NCBI GenBank assembly: GCA_947444195.1
Contig: CANEZL010000002.1
Location: 1-64,000 of the forward strand
Direction: 5' to 3'
Source of the DNA: Methylobacteriaceae bacterium
GTDB lineage: Bacteria; Pseudomonadota; Alphaproteobacteria; Rhizobiales; Beijerinckiaceae
Length of the DNA stretch: 64,000 bases
Below the pieces are notes generated by a model that had not been told where the DNA came from, did not search any database, and saw only the letters and a program-made list of their open reading frames with translations. A program made the position numbers and the translations under genes. This document shows, piece after piece, positions 56,210 to 63,668 of the stretch; within the stretch, counting starts at the first letter, position 1, and each line of letters opens with the position of its first letter.

Positions 56210-57430
56210 TCAGCCCTTGGCGTTGAGCGGGCAGGCGTCGGAGGGCTTGGGGAACACGTCCTCGCCCTTGAGCACGGCGCGGACGTTGTAGAAGTCCCAG
56301 TCGCGCTTCGATTCGGCGGGCTTCTTCACCTGCAGGAGCAGCAGGTCGTGGACGAGGGCGCCGTCGGCGCGCAGGCGCCCGTTGCGGATCACCGCGTCGT
56401 CGATGGTCATGGTGCGCAGCTTGGCCATCACCGCCCCGGCCTCGTCGGTGCCGGCGGCCTGGATCGCCTTCAGGTAGCTCAGCACCGCCGAGTAGACCGC
56501 CGCCTGCGAGGCGCTCGGCATGCGCTTCATCTTGGCGAAGTACGTCTCGGCGAACGCCCGCGAGCGCTCGTCGTAATCCCAGTAGAAGGCCTCGGTGAGG
56601 TACATGTCCTGGGCCTTGGCGAGACCGAGGCTCTTCACGTCGGTGATGTAGGTCAGCAGCGGCGCGATGACCTGCTTCTCGGAGCGGCCGATGCCGTACT
56701 CCGCCGCCTGCTTGACGGCGTTGACCGTGTCGCTGCCGGCATTCGCCAGCGCGATGACCTGGGCGCCGCTCGCCTGCGCCTTCAGCATGAAGGAGGAGAA
56801 GTCGCCGCCGGGGAAGGGATGGCGCGAGACGCCGAGCACCTTGCCGCCCTCGGCCTCGACCACGGCGGAGGCGTCCTTCTCCAGGGAATGGCCGAAGGTG
56901 TAGTCGGCGGTGACGAAGTACCAGCTCTTCTTGCCGGCCTTGAGCAGCGCCTTGGCGGTGCCGGCGGCGAGCGCGTAGGTGTTGACCATCCACTGCGCGT
57001 TGAGGGCCGAGCACTTCTCGTTGATCGCGGCCATGGCCACGCCCGCCGAGAGCATGGTGACGCGGTTCTTCTGCTTGGCGATCTCCATCACGGCGAGCGC
57101 CGTGGACGAGGTCGGGAAGTCGGCGATCATGTCGACCCGGCCCTGGTCGAACCATTCGCGGGCGAGGTTGGCCGCGATGTCGGGCTTGTTCTGGTGGTCG
57201 GCGGCCACGAGCTCCACCGGGCTGCCCAGAACCTTGCCGCCCATCTCGTCGATGGCGATCTGCGCGGCCACCGCCGAGCCGCGCCCGGTGAAGTCGGAGT
57301 AGATGCCCGAGAGGTCGTTGAGGATGCCGACCTTGACGACGCCGTCGCTGACCTCGGCGGCCCGCGGCGCGGTGACGGCCAGCGCCGACAGCGCGAGCCC
57401 GAGGGCGTTCCCGATCAAACGTGCACGCAT
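56210..57430 (-). CDS. livK: ABC transporter substrate-binding protein, LivK type
   Basis: A 406-residue periplasmic binding protein (Peripla_BP_6). The signal peptide MRARLIGNALGLALSALAVTAPRA is followed by the family start VVKVGILNDLSGIYSDFTGRGSAVAAQIAIDEMGG. SWYFVTADYTFGHSLEKDA is the conserved hinge region. The ligand is probably not simply leucine, given the DapA-like partner enzyme and GntR control; amino acids, amides or aromatic acids are possible. Confidence 0.93.
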   Translation of the reverse strand: MRARLIGNALGLALSALAVTAPRAAEVSDGVVKVGILNDLSGIYSDFTGRGSAVAAQIAIDEMGGKVLGSPVELVAADHQNKPDIAANLAREWFDQGRVDMIADFPTSSTALAVMEIAKQKNRVTMLSAGVAMAAINEKCSALNAQWMVNTYALAAGTAKALLKAGKKSWYFVTADYTFGHSLEKDASAVVEAEGGKVLGVSRHPFPGGDFSSFMLKAQASGAQVIALANAGSDTVNAVKQAAEYGIGRSEKQVIAPLLTYITDVKSLGLAKAQDMYLTEAFYWDYDERSRAFAETYFAKMKRMPSASQAAVYSAVLSYLKAIQAAGTDEAGAVMAKLRTMTIDDAVIRNGRLRADGALVHDLLLLQVKKPAESKRDWDFYNVRAVLKGEDVFPKPSDACPLNAKG

Positions 57431-57512
57431 GCCTGAAGCCTCCTGTTGCCGATCCGCGCCGCGACCCGGCGCCGCCTTCCAGAGCCTACTCGCCCGAACC
57501 CATTCGCCGGTC

Positions 57513-58223
57513 TCAGATTCCGAGAAGCCGGTTCACCTCGGCCTCCCGCGCGTCCACCTCGCCGGCCGCGATCTCGGCGGCGATCTGGCCGTGCTCGATC
57601 ACGTAGTGGCGGTCGGCCAGGTGCCGGGCGAAGTGGAAGTTCTGCTCCACCAGCACGATGGTGAAGCCGCGCGCCTTCAGGAGCGCCACGGCGCGCCCGA
57701 GGGCCTCCACGATCACCGGGGCGAGCCCTTCCGTGATCTCGTCGAGGAGGAGGATGCGCGCGCCCGTCGTCAGGATGCGCCCGAGCGCCAGCATCTGCTG
57801 CTCGCCGCCCGAGAGGCGGTTGCCGTAGCTGTCGGCCCGCTCGGCGAGGTTCGGGAACATCGCGAGCACCTCGGCGAGGCTCATGCCGTCGGGGCCGAGG
57901 CGGGGGAGCAGGGTGAGGTTCTCCTGCGTGGTCAGGCTGCCGTAGATGCCGCGCTCCTCCGGGCAGTAGCCGAGGCCGAGGCGGGCGATGCGGTGGGGCG
58001 CCAGGCGCACGCATTCGCGGCCCCGCACTCGGACCGAGCCGGCGCGCCGGTCGGTCAGCCCGAGGATCGCCTTGAGGGTGGTGCTGCGCCCGGCGCCGTT
58101 GCGGCCGAGCAGGGTCACGCACTCGCCCTCGCGGACGCTGAGATCGATACCGTGGAGGACGTGGCTCTCGCCGTACCAGGCCTCCAGGCCGCGGGTCTCG
58201 AGGACGACGGCTGCCTCAACCAT
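57513..58223 (-). CDS. livF: ABC transporter ATP-binding protein, LivF type, with arginine in Walker A
   Basis: A 236-residue ABC ATPase. Walker A reads GRNGAGRST at 40-48, with R46 (codon CGC) in place of the usual lysine; this is read directly from the DNA near 58093-58108. The signature LSGGEQQMLALGRIL, Walker B ILLLDEITEGLAP and H-loop are normal. Some LivF homologues are recalled to carry this Arg variant, so activity may be retained. It overlaps livG by 8 bases. Confidence 0.92.
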   Translation of the reverse strand: MVEAAVVLETRGLEAWYGESHVLHGIDLSVREGECVTLLGRNGAGRSTTLKAILGLTDRRAGSVRVRGRECVRLAPHRIARLGLGYCPEERGIYGSLTTQENLTLLPRLGPDGMSLAEVLAMFPNLAERADSYGNRLSGGEQQMLALGRILTTGARILLLDEITEGLAPVIVEALGRAVALLKARGFTIVLVEQNFHFARHLADRHYVIEHGQIAAEIAAGEVDAREAEVNRLLGI

Positions 58224-58968
58224 GCCCGCCCCCGAGATAGGCCGCCTTCACCCGCGGATCGGCGGAGACCTCGGCGTAGGAGCCCTCGGCCAGGATCTCG
58301 CCGCGCTGGAGCACGGTGATGCGGTCGCAGATGTCGGCGACCACCTTCATGTTGTGCTCGACCATCAGCACCGTGCGGCCTTCCGCGATGCGCTTGATCA
58401 GCCGCTTGATGCGGTCGACGTCGTCGATGGCCATGCCCTGGGTCGGCTCGTCGAGGAGGAGGAAGGGCGGGTCCAGCGCCAGGGTCGTGGCGATCTCCAG
58501 GGTGCGCTTGCGGCCGTAGGAGAGATCCGCCGCGTTGATGCGGGCCGCGTCCGAGAGGCCGACATCGGCCAGGAGGCGCAGCGCCTCCCCGTCGAGGGCG
58601 CCGAGCGACTTGGCCGAGCGCCAGAAATGGTACTGCGTGCCGAGCCGCCGCTGGAGCGCGACCCGGACGTTGTCGAGCACGCTCATGTGCGGGAAGGTCG
58701 CCGAGATCTGGAACGAGCGCACGAGGCCGCGGCGGGCGATGCGCGCGGAATCCTCCCGCGTGATGTCGGCGCCCTCGTAGAGGATCGTGCCGCCCGTGGG
58801 CTGGTGGAACTTGGTCAGCAGGTTGAAGACCGTGGTCTTGCCCGCCCCGTTTGGCCCGATCAGGGCGTGGATGGTGTGGCGGCGAACCGCGAGGTCGAGG
58901 CCCTTCACGGCGGTGAAGCCGCCGAAGGATTTCGTCAGACCCCGCGTCTCGAGCGCGACTTCCGCCAC
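58216..58968 (-). CDS. livG: ABC transporter ATP-binding protein, LivG type
   Basis: A 250-residue ABC ATPase with Walker A GPNGAGKTTVFN, signature-region LSYGRKRTLEIATTLA (the LivG-type variant) and Walker B LLLDEPTQGM. The GTG start at 58968 is preferred over an upstream ATG at 59019, because GGGGGAG lies 9 bases before the GTG and a promoter/operator occupies 58997-59027. It is the first gene of the operon livG-livF-livK-livH-livM-dapA-like. Confidence 0.93.
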   Translation of the reverse strand: MAEVALETRGLTKSFGGFTAVKGLDLAVRRHTIHALIGPNGAGKTTVFNLLTKFHQPTGGTILYEGADITREDSARIARRGLVRSFQISATFPHMSVLDNVRVALQRRLGTQYHFWRSAKSLGALDGEALRLLADVGLSDAARINAADLSYGRKRTLEIATTLALDPPFLLLDEPTQGMAIDDVDRIKRLIKRIAEGRTVLMVEHNMKVVADICDRITVLQRGEILAEGSYAEVSADPRVKAAYLGGGHG

Positions 58969-58996
58969 CGCCGAATCTCCCCCGTCACCTGCGTTT

Positions 58997-59027
58997 TGTA
59001 GATTGTATAAAATCTGCAAGGTGTCAA
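58997..59027 (-). promoter_or_regulatory. Promoter and GntR-type operator of the liv operon
   Basis: Dyad AGATT-GTATAA-AATCT at 59000-59015, extended by TG and CA, lies just upstream of livG. On the minus strand TTGACA (59027-59022) is the -35; the -10 (TACAAT or CAATCT) falls inside the dyad, so a bound regulator would block the promoter. The core ATTGTAT is shared with the site before the GntR gene. Confidence 0.6.
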
Positions 59028-59056
59028 TCGGGCCGTGACGGGCCCGTGACGGGGGC

Positions 59057-59743
59057 TCAGGCGGATTGCCGGTAGAGGTCCATCAGGGAGCGGCCGGCAT
59101 GCTCGATGTGCTGGCGCAGGAGCGCGGCGGCGGCGGGGACATCGCCCCCCTCGCACAGGTCGAGGATGCGGGTGTGCTCCGCATCGGCGCGGGCGACGTC
59201 GCCGCTGAGCGAGAGCTGCTGGCGGGTGGGGCGGTCGCAATCCTGCAGGAGGCCGGAGACGATGCCGAGGGCGCGCGGGCGTCCGGCATGGCGCAGGAGG
59301 CCGAGATGGAAGCGCCGGTTCATCTCGCCCCAGAGGTCGACCTGACCCGCGGCGAAGGCGGCGCTGTACTCGTCGCGCAGGGCGCGCAGTTCGGCGTAGT
59401 CGCCGGCGCTGAAGCGCGGGCCCGAGCGCAGGAGCAGGTCCGGCTCCAGATCCGCCCGCAACTGGAAGATGTCCTCGATCTCCGCCACCGAGAGGCTGGA
59501 GACCACGGCGCCCCGGTGGGGAACGATCTTGACGAGGCCGCCGGCCTCCAGTTGGAGCAGCGCCTCGCGCACGGGGATGCGGCTGATGCCGAACTCCTCC
59601 GCCAAGGCGTCCTGCCGCAACTGGGCACCGGGGGGGATCGCGCCGGCGAGGATGCGCTGGCGGATCGCCTCGGCGACGGCGGCGGCCACCGTCCGGTGCC
59701 GCAGGCCGCGCCCCTCGGGCCGGAGAGCTTCAGCCTTCGCCAT
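59057..59743 (-). CDS. GntR-family transcriptional regulator, FCD subfamily
   Basis: A 228-residue regulator. The winged helix at residues about 12-75 includes VAEAIRQRILAGAIPPGAQLRQDALAEEFGISRIPVREALLQLEAGGLV; the FCD effector domain follows, with HHH-type metal ligands likely in RFHLGLLRHAGRP and AEHTRIL. It lies upstream of the liv operon on the same strand and has a similar dyad before its own start, implying autoregulation and control of livGFKHM. The effector is unknown. Confidence 0.93.
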   Translation of the reverse strand: MAKAEALRPEGRGLRHRTVAAAVAEAIRQRILAGAIPPGAQLRQDALAEEFGISRIPVREALLQLEAGGLVKIVPHRGAVVSSLSVAEIEDIFQLRADLEPDLLLRSGPRFSAGDYAELRALRDEYSAAFAAGQVDLWGEMNRRFHLGLLRHAGRPRALGIVSGLLQDCDRPTRQQLSLSGDVARADAEHTRILDLCEGGDVPAAAALLRQHIEHAGRSLMDLYRQSA

Positions 59744-59778
59744 TCCCCGCCCCGGCCCGTCTCGGGGACCCGCCCCCT

Positions 59779-59795
59779 CGTATATTGTATCCGAT
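59779..59795 (-). promoter_or_regulatory. Predicted autoregulatory operator of the GntR gene
   Basis: A 17-base dyad TCG-T-ATA-TTG-TAT-C-CGA, 36 bases upstream of the GntR start. It contains the same ATTGTAT core as the livG dyad at 58997-59018. The AT-rich patch is conspicuous in GC-rich surroundings. Confidence 0.5.
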
Positions 59796-59874
59796 CAGAG
59801 CCGGTTACGGCAACGCCCGCCAACCCCGGGCCGGGGGCGGACGCTCCGGATCGGGGATGCGCGGGCGGCCGGCC

Positions 59875-60621
59875 TCAGGCGCCGAGCTTGGCCATCAGGG
59901 CGTCGGAGAGGGCGAAGTTGACGTAGACGCTCTGCACGTCGTCCTGGTCCTCGATCACCTCCACGAGGCGGACGAGCTTCTCCCCCGTCTCGTCGTCGAC
60001 ATCCACCGTGTTCTGCGCCTTCCAGACGAGGCCGGTGCGGCTCGGCTCGCCGAAGCGGGCCTCCAGGGCCTTGCCGACCTCGCCGTAGGCGTCCTGCGCG
60101 CAGGTGACCTCGTGGCCGTTCTCGTCCGAGCGCACGTCGTCGGCGCCCGCCTCGATGGCCGCTTCCAGCATCGTGTCGGCATCGGCGACCGCGGCGGGGA
60201 AGGCGATGACGCCGACCCGGTCGAACATGAAGGCCACGGCCCCGGTCTCGGCGAGGCTGCCGCCGGACTTGGTGAAGGCCGAGCGCACGTCGGAGGCCGT
60301 GCGGTTGCGGTTGTCGGTCTGCGCCTCGACGATGAGGGCGGCCCCGCCGGGGCCGTAGCCCTCGTAGCGGATCTCCTCGTAGTTCTCGCCGTCGGCGCCG
60401 GCCGCCTTCTTGATGGCGCGCTCGATATTGTCCTTCGGCATGTTCTCGGCCCGGGCCGCGAGGATGGCCGCGCGCAGGCGCGGGTTCATCGCCGGGTCGG
60501 GCGTCCCGAGCTTGGCCGCCACCGTGATCTCGCGGGCGAGCTTGCCGAACACCTTCGAGCGGACCGCGTCGACGCGGCCCTTGCGGTGCATGATGTTCTT
60601 GAACTGGGAATGGCCGGCCAT
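59875..60621 (-). CDS. YebC/PmpR family DNA-binding protein
   Basis: A 248-residue protein of the YebC/TACO1 family. The N terminus [32 protein letters not shown] and the segments [48 protein letters not shown] and GAVAFMF are canonical. Members bind DNA as regulators and some relieve ribosome stalling at polyproline. The length is normal. It is divergent from the SDR gene. Confidence 0.96.
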   Translation of the reverse strand: MAGHSQFKNIMHRKGRVDAVRSKVFGKLAREITVAAKLGTPDPAMNPRLRAAILAARAENMPKDNIERAIKKAAGADGENYEEIRYEGYGPGGAALIVEAQTDNRNRTASDVRSAFTKSGGSLAETGAVAFMFDRVGVIAFPAAVADADTMLEAAIEAGADDVRSDENGHEVTCAQDAYGEVGKALEARFGEPSRTGLVWKAQNTVDVDDETGEKLVRLVEVIEDQDDVQSVYVNFALSDALMAKLGA

Positions 60622-60850
60622 GGTTCTTCGGCTTTGGTTCTTGGGCTGTCGTCTGCCGCGGCGGAGGATCCGGGGCCCGGTTTCGGGCCCTCGACGGCCG
60701 CGCGGATCGCGGATCGACGGGTTATAGGCCGCCCCTCCCCCGGGAGGCAACGCGGGAGGCTTCCGCTCCGACCGCGCGGAAAGATCGGGGGCGACGCGCG
60801 TTCTGGCTCCGATGCGGCACGGCCCCCGCCGGGGCCAGCGAGGGCGAGCG

Positions 60851-61888
60851 ATGTCGGGACGCAAGAGGGCACGCACGGTGGTGGTGACGGGCGCGAGCGC
60901 CGGCGTCGGCCGGGCGATCGCGCGGGAATTCGCCCGCCACGGCTGGAATGTCGGCCTGATCGCCCGGGGCGAGGCGGGGCTGCACGGGGCCATGGCCGAC
61001 GTGGCGCGTGCCGGGGGCACGCCGCTCGCCTTCGCCGTGGACGTGGCCGATGCCGACCAGGTCGCCGAGGCGGCCGACGCGGTGGCCGCGTTCTTCGGCG
61101 GCATCGACGTCTGGATCAACAACGCCATGGTGACGGTCTACGCGCCGGTGCGGGAGACGCGTCCGGACGAGTTCGCCCACGTCACCGCGGTGACCTATCT
61201 CGGCCAGGTCCACGGGACGCTCGCCGCCCTGAAGCACATGCTGCCGCGGGATGCCGGCACCATCGTCCATGTGGGCTCGGCGCTCGCCTACCGCTCGATC
61301 CCGCTCCAGGCGAGCTACTGCGCCGCCAAGGCCGCCGTGCGCGGCTTCGTGGATTCCTTACGCAGCGAACTCATCCACGACGGCAGCCGGGTGCGTCTCA
61401 CCATGGTGCAGCTGCCCGCCGTCAACACGCCCCAGTTCGACTGGGCCCGCTCGCGCCTGCCGCGCGCCCTCCAACCGGTGCCGCCGATCTACCAGCCAGA
61501 GGCCATCGCCCGGCACGTCTACCGCGCGGCCCAGGACGCTCCGCGCGAGCTCTGGATCGGCGCGGCGACCTGGAAGGCGATCCTCGGCAACGTCCTCGTC
61601 CCGGGCCTGATCGACCGCTACCTCGCCCGGCACGTCTATCGCGGGGAGATGACGCAGATGAAGGCCGCAGCCCGCCCGGACAACCTCTACGAGCCCGTGG
61701 ACACCGATCCCGGCGCCCGCGGTCGGTTCGACGCCCGCGCCGCCGGCCGGGTCGCGGCGGCCGATCCCCGCTGGCTCAAGCTCGGCCTCGCCGCGGCGCT
61801 CGGCGCCGTGGCCGGCGCGACCCTGTTCGCCACCGAGGCGCAGGGACGGGCCGAGGAGCGCCGCCGCCTCGCCGGGCGGGACCGCTGA
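60851..61888 (+). CDS. SDR-family oxidoreductase with C-terminal membrane helix
   Basis: A 345-residue short-chain dehydrogenase. The NAD(P) motif [12 protein letters not shown] lies near residue 13, WINNAMV is the NNAG-equivalent, and the catalytic S-Y-K set is in VGSALAYRS and SYCAAKAAV. The C terminus carries a hydrophobic segment ([19 protein letters not shown], about 312-330) and a charged tail, suggesting membrane attachment, a feature also seen in related proteins of Rhizobiales. Substrate unknown. Confidence 0.92.
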   Translation: MSGRKRARTVVVTGASAGVGRAIAREFARHGWNVGLIARGEAGLHGAMADVARAGGTPLAFAVDVADADQVAEAADAVAAFFGGIDVWINNAMVTVYAPVRETRPDEFAHVTAVTYLGQVHGTLAALKHMLPRDAGTIVHVGSALAYRSIPLQASYCAAKAAVRGFVDSLRSELIHDGSRVRLTMVQLPAVNTPQFDWARSRLPRALQPVPPIYQPEAIARHVYRAAQDAPRELWIGAATWKAILGNVLVPGLIDRYLARHVYRGEMTQMKAAARPDNLYEPVDTDPGARGRFDARAAGRVAAADPRWLKLGLAAALGAVAGATLFATEAQGRAEERRRLAGRDR

Positions 61889-61980
61889 GGGCCGCCACGG
61901 CGAGCTGCCGCCGAGGGCCAAGCGACGCGGAACGCGCCCCGGCACGGGAAGTTACTCCGCCACCGAAATGGAGGAGCAGC

Positions 61981-62262
61981 ATGCGGATCATCGCGACAGC
62001 AGCGGCCGTGACGGTCGCGACGCTGATGAGCGTCGGGACGGCGGACGCGAAGGGGTGCATCAAGGGCGCCATCATCGGCGGCGTGGCCGGGCATTACCTC
62101 GCCGAGCGGGGCGTGGTCGGCGCGGTCGCGGGCTGCCTCGCGGGGCGCGCGCTCGCCAAGCGGCGCGCGCAGCGGGAGATCGAGTACGGCTCCCGCGTCC
62201 AGCCCCGCGGGGCGGGATACGGGCCCGGGCCGGCCTATCCGCGCCGCGGCTACAGCTACTGA
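61981..62262 (+). CDS. Small exported glycine-rich protein
   Basis: A 93-residue product. A signal peptide (MRIIATAAAVTVATLMSVGTADA) precedes a glycine-zipper-like segment (GAIIGGVAGHYLAERGVVGAVAGCLAG) with two cysteines, a basic stretch and a Gly/Tyr/Pro-rich tail. It resembles small outer-membrane or periplasmic glycine-zipper proteins, but no function is assigned. The ATG at 61981 has a GGAGGAGC ribosome binding site. Confidence 0.82.
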   Translation: MRIIATAAAVTVATLMSVGTADAKGCIKGAIIGGVAGHYLAERGVVGAVAGCLAGRALAKRRAQREIEYGSRVQPRGAGYGPGPAYPRRGYSY

Positions 62263-62272
62263 ATGAGGATCC

Positions 62273-62295
62273 GGGGGCGCCGCCGCGGCGCCCCC
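62273..62295 (+). terminator. Hairpin terminator after the small exported protein
   Basis: Perfect 10-base arms GGGGGCGCCG and CGGCGCCCCC with loop CCG, followed by GAACGTTTCG. It lies 11 bases past the stop codon. Confidence 0.7.
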
Positions 62296-62463
62296 GAACG
62301 TTTCGCGCGTCCCGCGGGGAAGGCGCACCCGTCCGGGACATGCGCACCGATCATCGACAGGATCGATAGCGGATATTCATTCCATCGGTTTGAATGATTG
62401 TGCGGCGCACCGCAAATGTCTCCTCGGAACAGGGCATCGCCCCTGACATTCGAGGATCAGACC

Positions 62464-62682
62464 ATGACCGTTCGCACCCTTGCCCGCGCCGCCCTCGTCT
62501 GGACGGCCCTCGTCGGCTCCGCCGCCGCCCAGGACCGGATCGACGTGACCCCGACGCTCTACCGGGAGCAGGCCCGCGCCACCGCGGCCGTCCGTCCCGC
62601 CTCCGAGCTCACCACGATCCCGCACCTCGTTCCCGCCGCACCGGCGGGCGCCCGGACCGTCGCCACCGTCGTCGCTCGCTGA
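62464..62682 (+). CDS. Small secreted protein of unknown function
   Basis: A 72-residue product with a signal peptide that probably ends after GSAAAQ. The mature part is only about 48 residues (DRIDVTPTLYREQARATAAVRP...), hydrophilic and proline-containing. It is preceded by an AT-richer patch at 62365-62400 that could be its promoter and a GAGGATC ribosome-binding site, and followed by a strong hairpin. No family is recognised. Confidence 0.65.
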   Translation: MTVRTLARAALVWTALVGSAAAQDRIDVTPTLYREQARATAAVRPASELTTIPHLVPAAPAGARTVATVVAR

Positions 62683-62716
62683 CGCGTGGCGAGGGCAAGG
62701 CGCATGGCGTGGGAGC

Positions 62717-62756
62717 CGGATCGGCGCATCGCTCACGGACGCGATGTGCCGATCCG
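62717..62756 (+). terminator. Long hairpin after the small secreted protein
   Basis: Arms CGGATCGGCGCATCGC (62717-62732) and GCGATGTGCCGATCCG (62741-62756) pair over 16 bases with one G-U-type mismatch around an 8-base loop. Likely a terminator or repeat-derived stem. Confidence 0.6.
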
Positions 62757-62798
62757 CCGGGCCGCAGCCATGCATGCCACGCACGATTGGTACGCGAT

Positions 62799-62815
62799 AT
62801 TTGGTATGCCAAAAT
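62799..62815. promoter_or_regulatory. Dyad with direct repeat, possible operator
   Basis: TTTGG-TATG-CCAAA at 62800-62813 is a perfect dyad. A related half-sequence TTGGTACGC at 62787-62795 lies 14 bases upstream of TTGGTATGC, giving direct repeats. The patch is AT-rich and precedes a tiny reading frame. Confidence 0.35.
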
Positions 62816-62861
62816 GGCGCGTGCGATGCGATATCAGGCTCATCGCACCGCACCAACCGGG

Positions 62862-63008
62862 ATGACACCGATGACCCTCCTCGCTGCACTCGCCCTCCTC
62901 CCCGTCGCCGCCGCGGCGAACGTCGCCGTGGTGGTCGCGCTGGCCGGCTACTTCGACGGCGACAAGCAGGCCGCCGGTTTCGCCGGCCCGGTCCCGACCC
63001 TCGCCTGA
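62862..63008 (+). CDS. Very small membrane protein (doubtful)
   Basis: A 48-residue frame starting MTPMTLLAALALLPVAAAANVAVVV at 62862 (or 45 residues from the ATG at 62871). It encodes one hydrophobic helix and a short polar tail (DGDKQAAGFAGPVPTLA). The context, an AT-rich promoter-like dyad upstream and a CCGGG-type weak ribosome binding site, makes it possible, but there is no family support. Confidence 0.4.
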   Translation: MTPMTLLAALALLPVAAAANVAVVVALAGYFDGDKQAAGFAGPVPTLA

Positions 63009-63329
63009 GCCGAAACCCGCCGCCCAGACCCGATCTGGACGCCGTTCAGCCCGCCCGGCCCGCCGCGGCGGGCTTCCTCGTGGCCGTTCCGCACGGGGCC
63101 GACGGTCCGGCGGCCCGTCGCGGGGGCCTATCGCGATACGGATCTGCTGTTCTCGGCGTCCCGGGAGCGCGGGTGCCGCTGCTCTCGCCCCGAGCCTTCG
63201 CGAGCGGCGTTCCGGAGACAGCGGGCGCCGGCAGGCTGCCTGTCGCGGGCGGCGGGGCGGTTCTGCTGGAGCCTCCGTTTCGACGCGCGCTCCGGCGCCG
63301 AACCGGCATCCACTTCGGCGGAGAGCGCT
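63009..63329. other. Intergenic region ending in a repeat copy
   Basis: No gene is supported in these 321 bases. The only recognisable element is a palindromic repeat copy at the right end (63287-63330). The remaining sequence is GC-rich without clear motifs. Confidence 0.5.
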
Positions 63330-63330
63330 C
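63287..63330 (+). repeat. Palindromic repeat element C (hairpin 2 half only)
   Basis: GCGCCGAACCGG and CCACTTCGGCGGAGAGC match hairpin 2 of element A at 52059-52090, with flanking arms GCGCTC / GAGAGCGC. It abuts the stop codon of the minus-strand gene that ends at 63330. Hairpin 1 is absent. Confidence 0.7.
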
Positions 63331-63668
63331 TACAGGCCGCGGCAGCGGCTCTTGATCGCCGTGCCGAACTCGCGTTCCGAGCCCTGGACCTGGGCGAGGC
63401 GCTCGTTGCGCTCGGAGCCCGACAGGCAGCGGGCGTAGACGCTGGCGACGCGGCGCATGGTGTCCACGTGCCGGCGCCAGATCCGGCAGTTCTTGGCCTC
63501 GTCCCCGTCCGCCTGTTCCAGCTGGTCGATGGCTTGGCGCTGCATGGACTGCGCCACCAGCACGTCGCGCGGACAGGTGCCGTCGGCGCCCGCCTGCGCG
63601 GCGGCGCCGGCCGGGCTCAGGAGGAGCGCGGCGAGGACGAGGGAGCGGCGAACCTGCGGGAGATTCAT
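63330..63668 (-). CDS. Small exported protein with two conserved-looking cysteines
   Basis: A 112-residue product with a signal peptide (MNLPQVRRSLVLAALLLSPAGAAAQA). The mature part has CPRDVLVAQSMQRQAIDQLEQAD, NCRIWRRHVDTMRRVASVYARC and a C-terminal CRGL, giving four cysteines that may form disulphides. It is helical and periplasmic by prediction. It lies 4 bases from ptsN by overlap (ATGA at 63665-63668), so it is coupled to ptsN. Function unknown. Confidence 0.75.
   Translation of the reverse strand: MNLPQVRRSLVLAALLLSPAGAAAQAGADGTCPRDVLVAQSMQRQAIDQLEQADGDEAKNCRIWRRHVDTMRRVASVYARCLSGSERNERLAQVQGSEREFGTAIKSRCRGL

Noticed and set aside
62376-62396. CATTC/GAATG inverted repeat upstream of the small secreted protein
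   Set aside because: Arms of only five bases with a nine-base spacer; too weak to call an operator.
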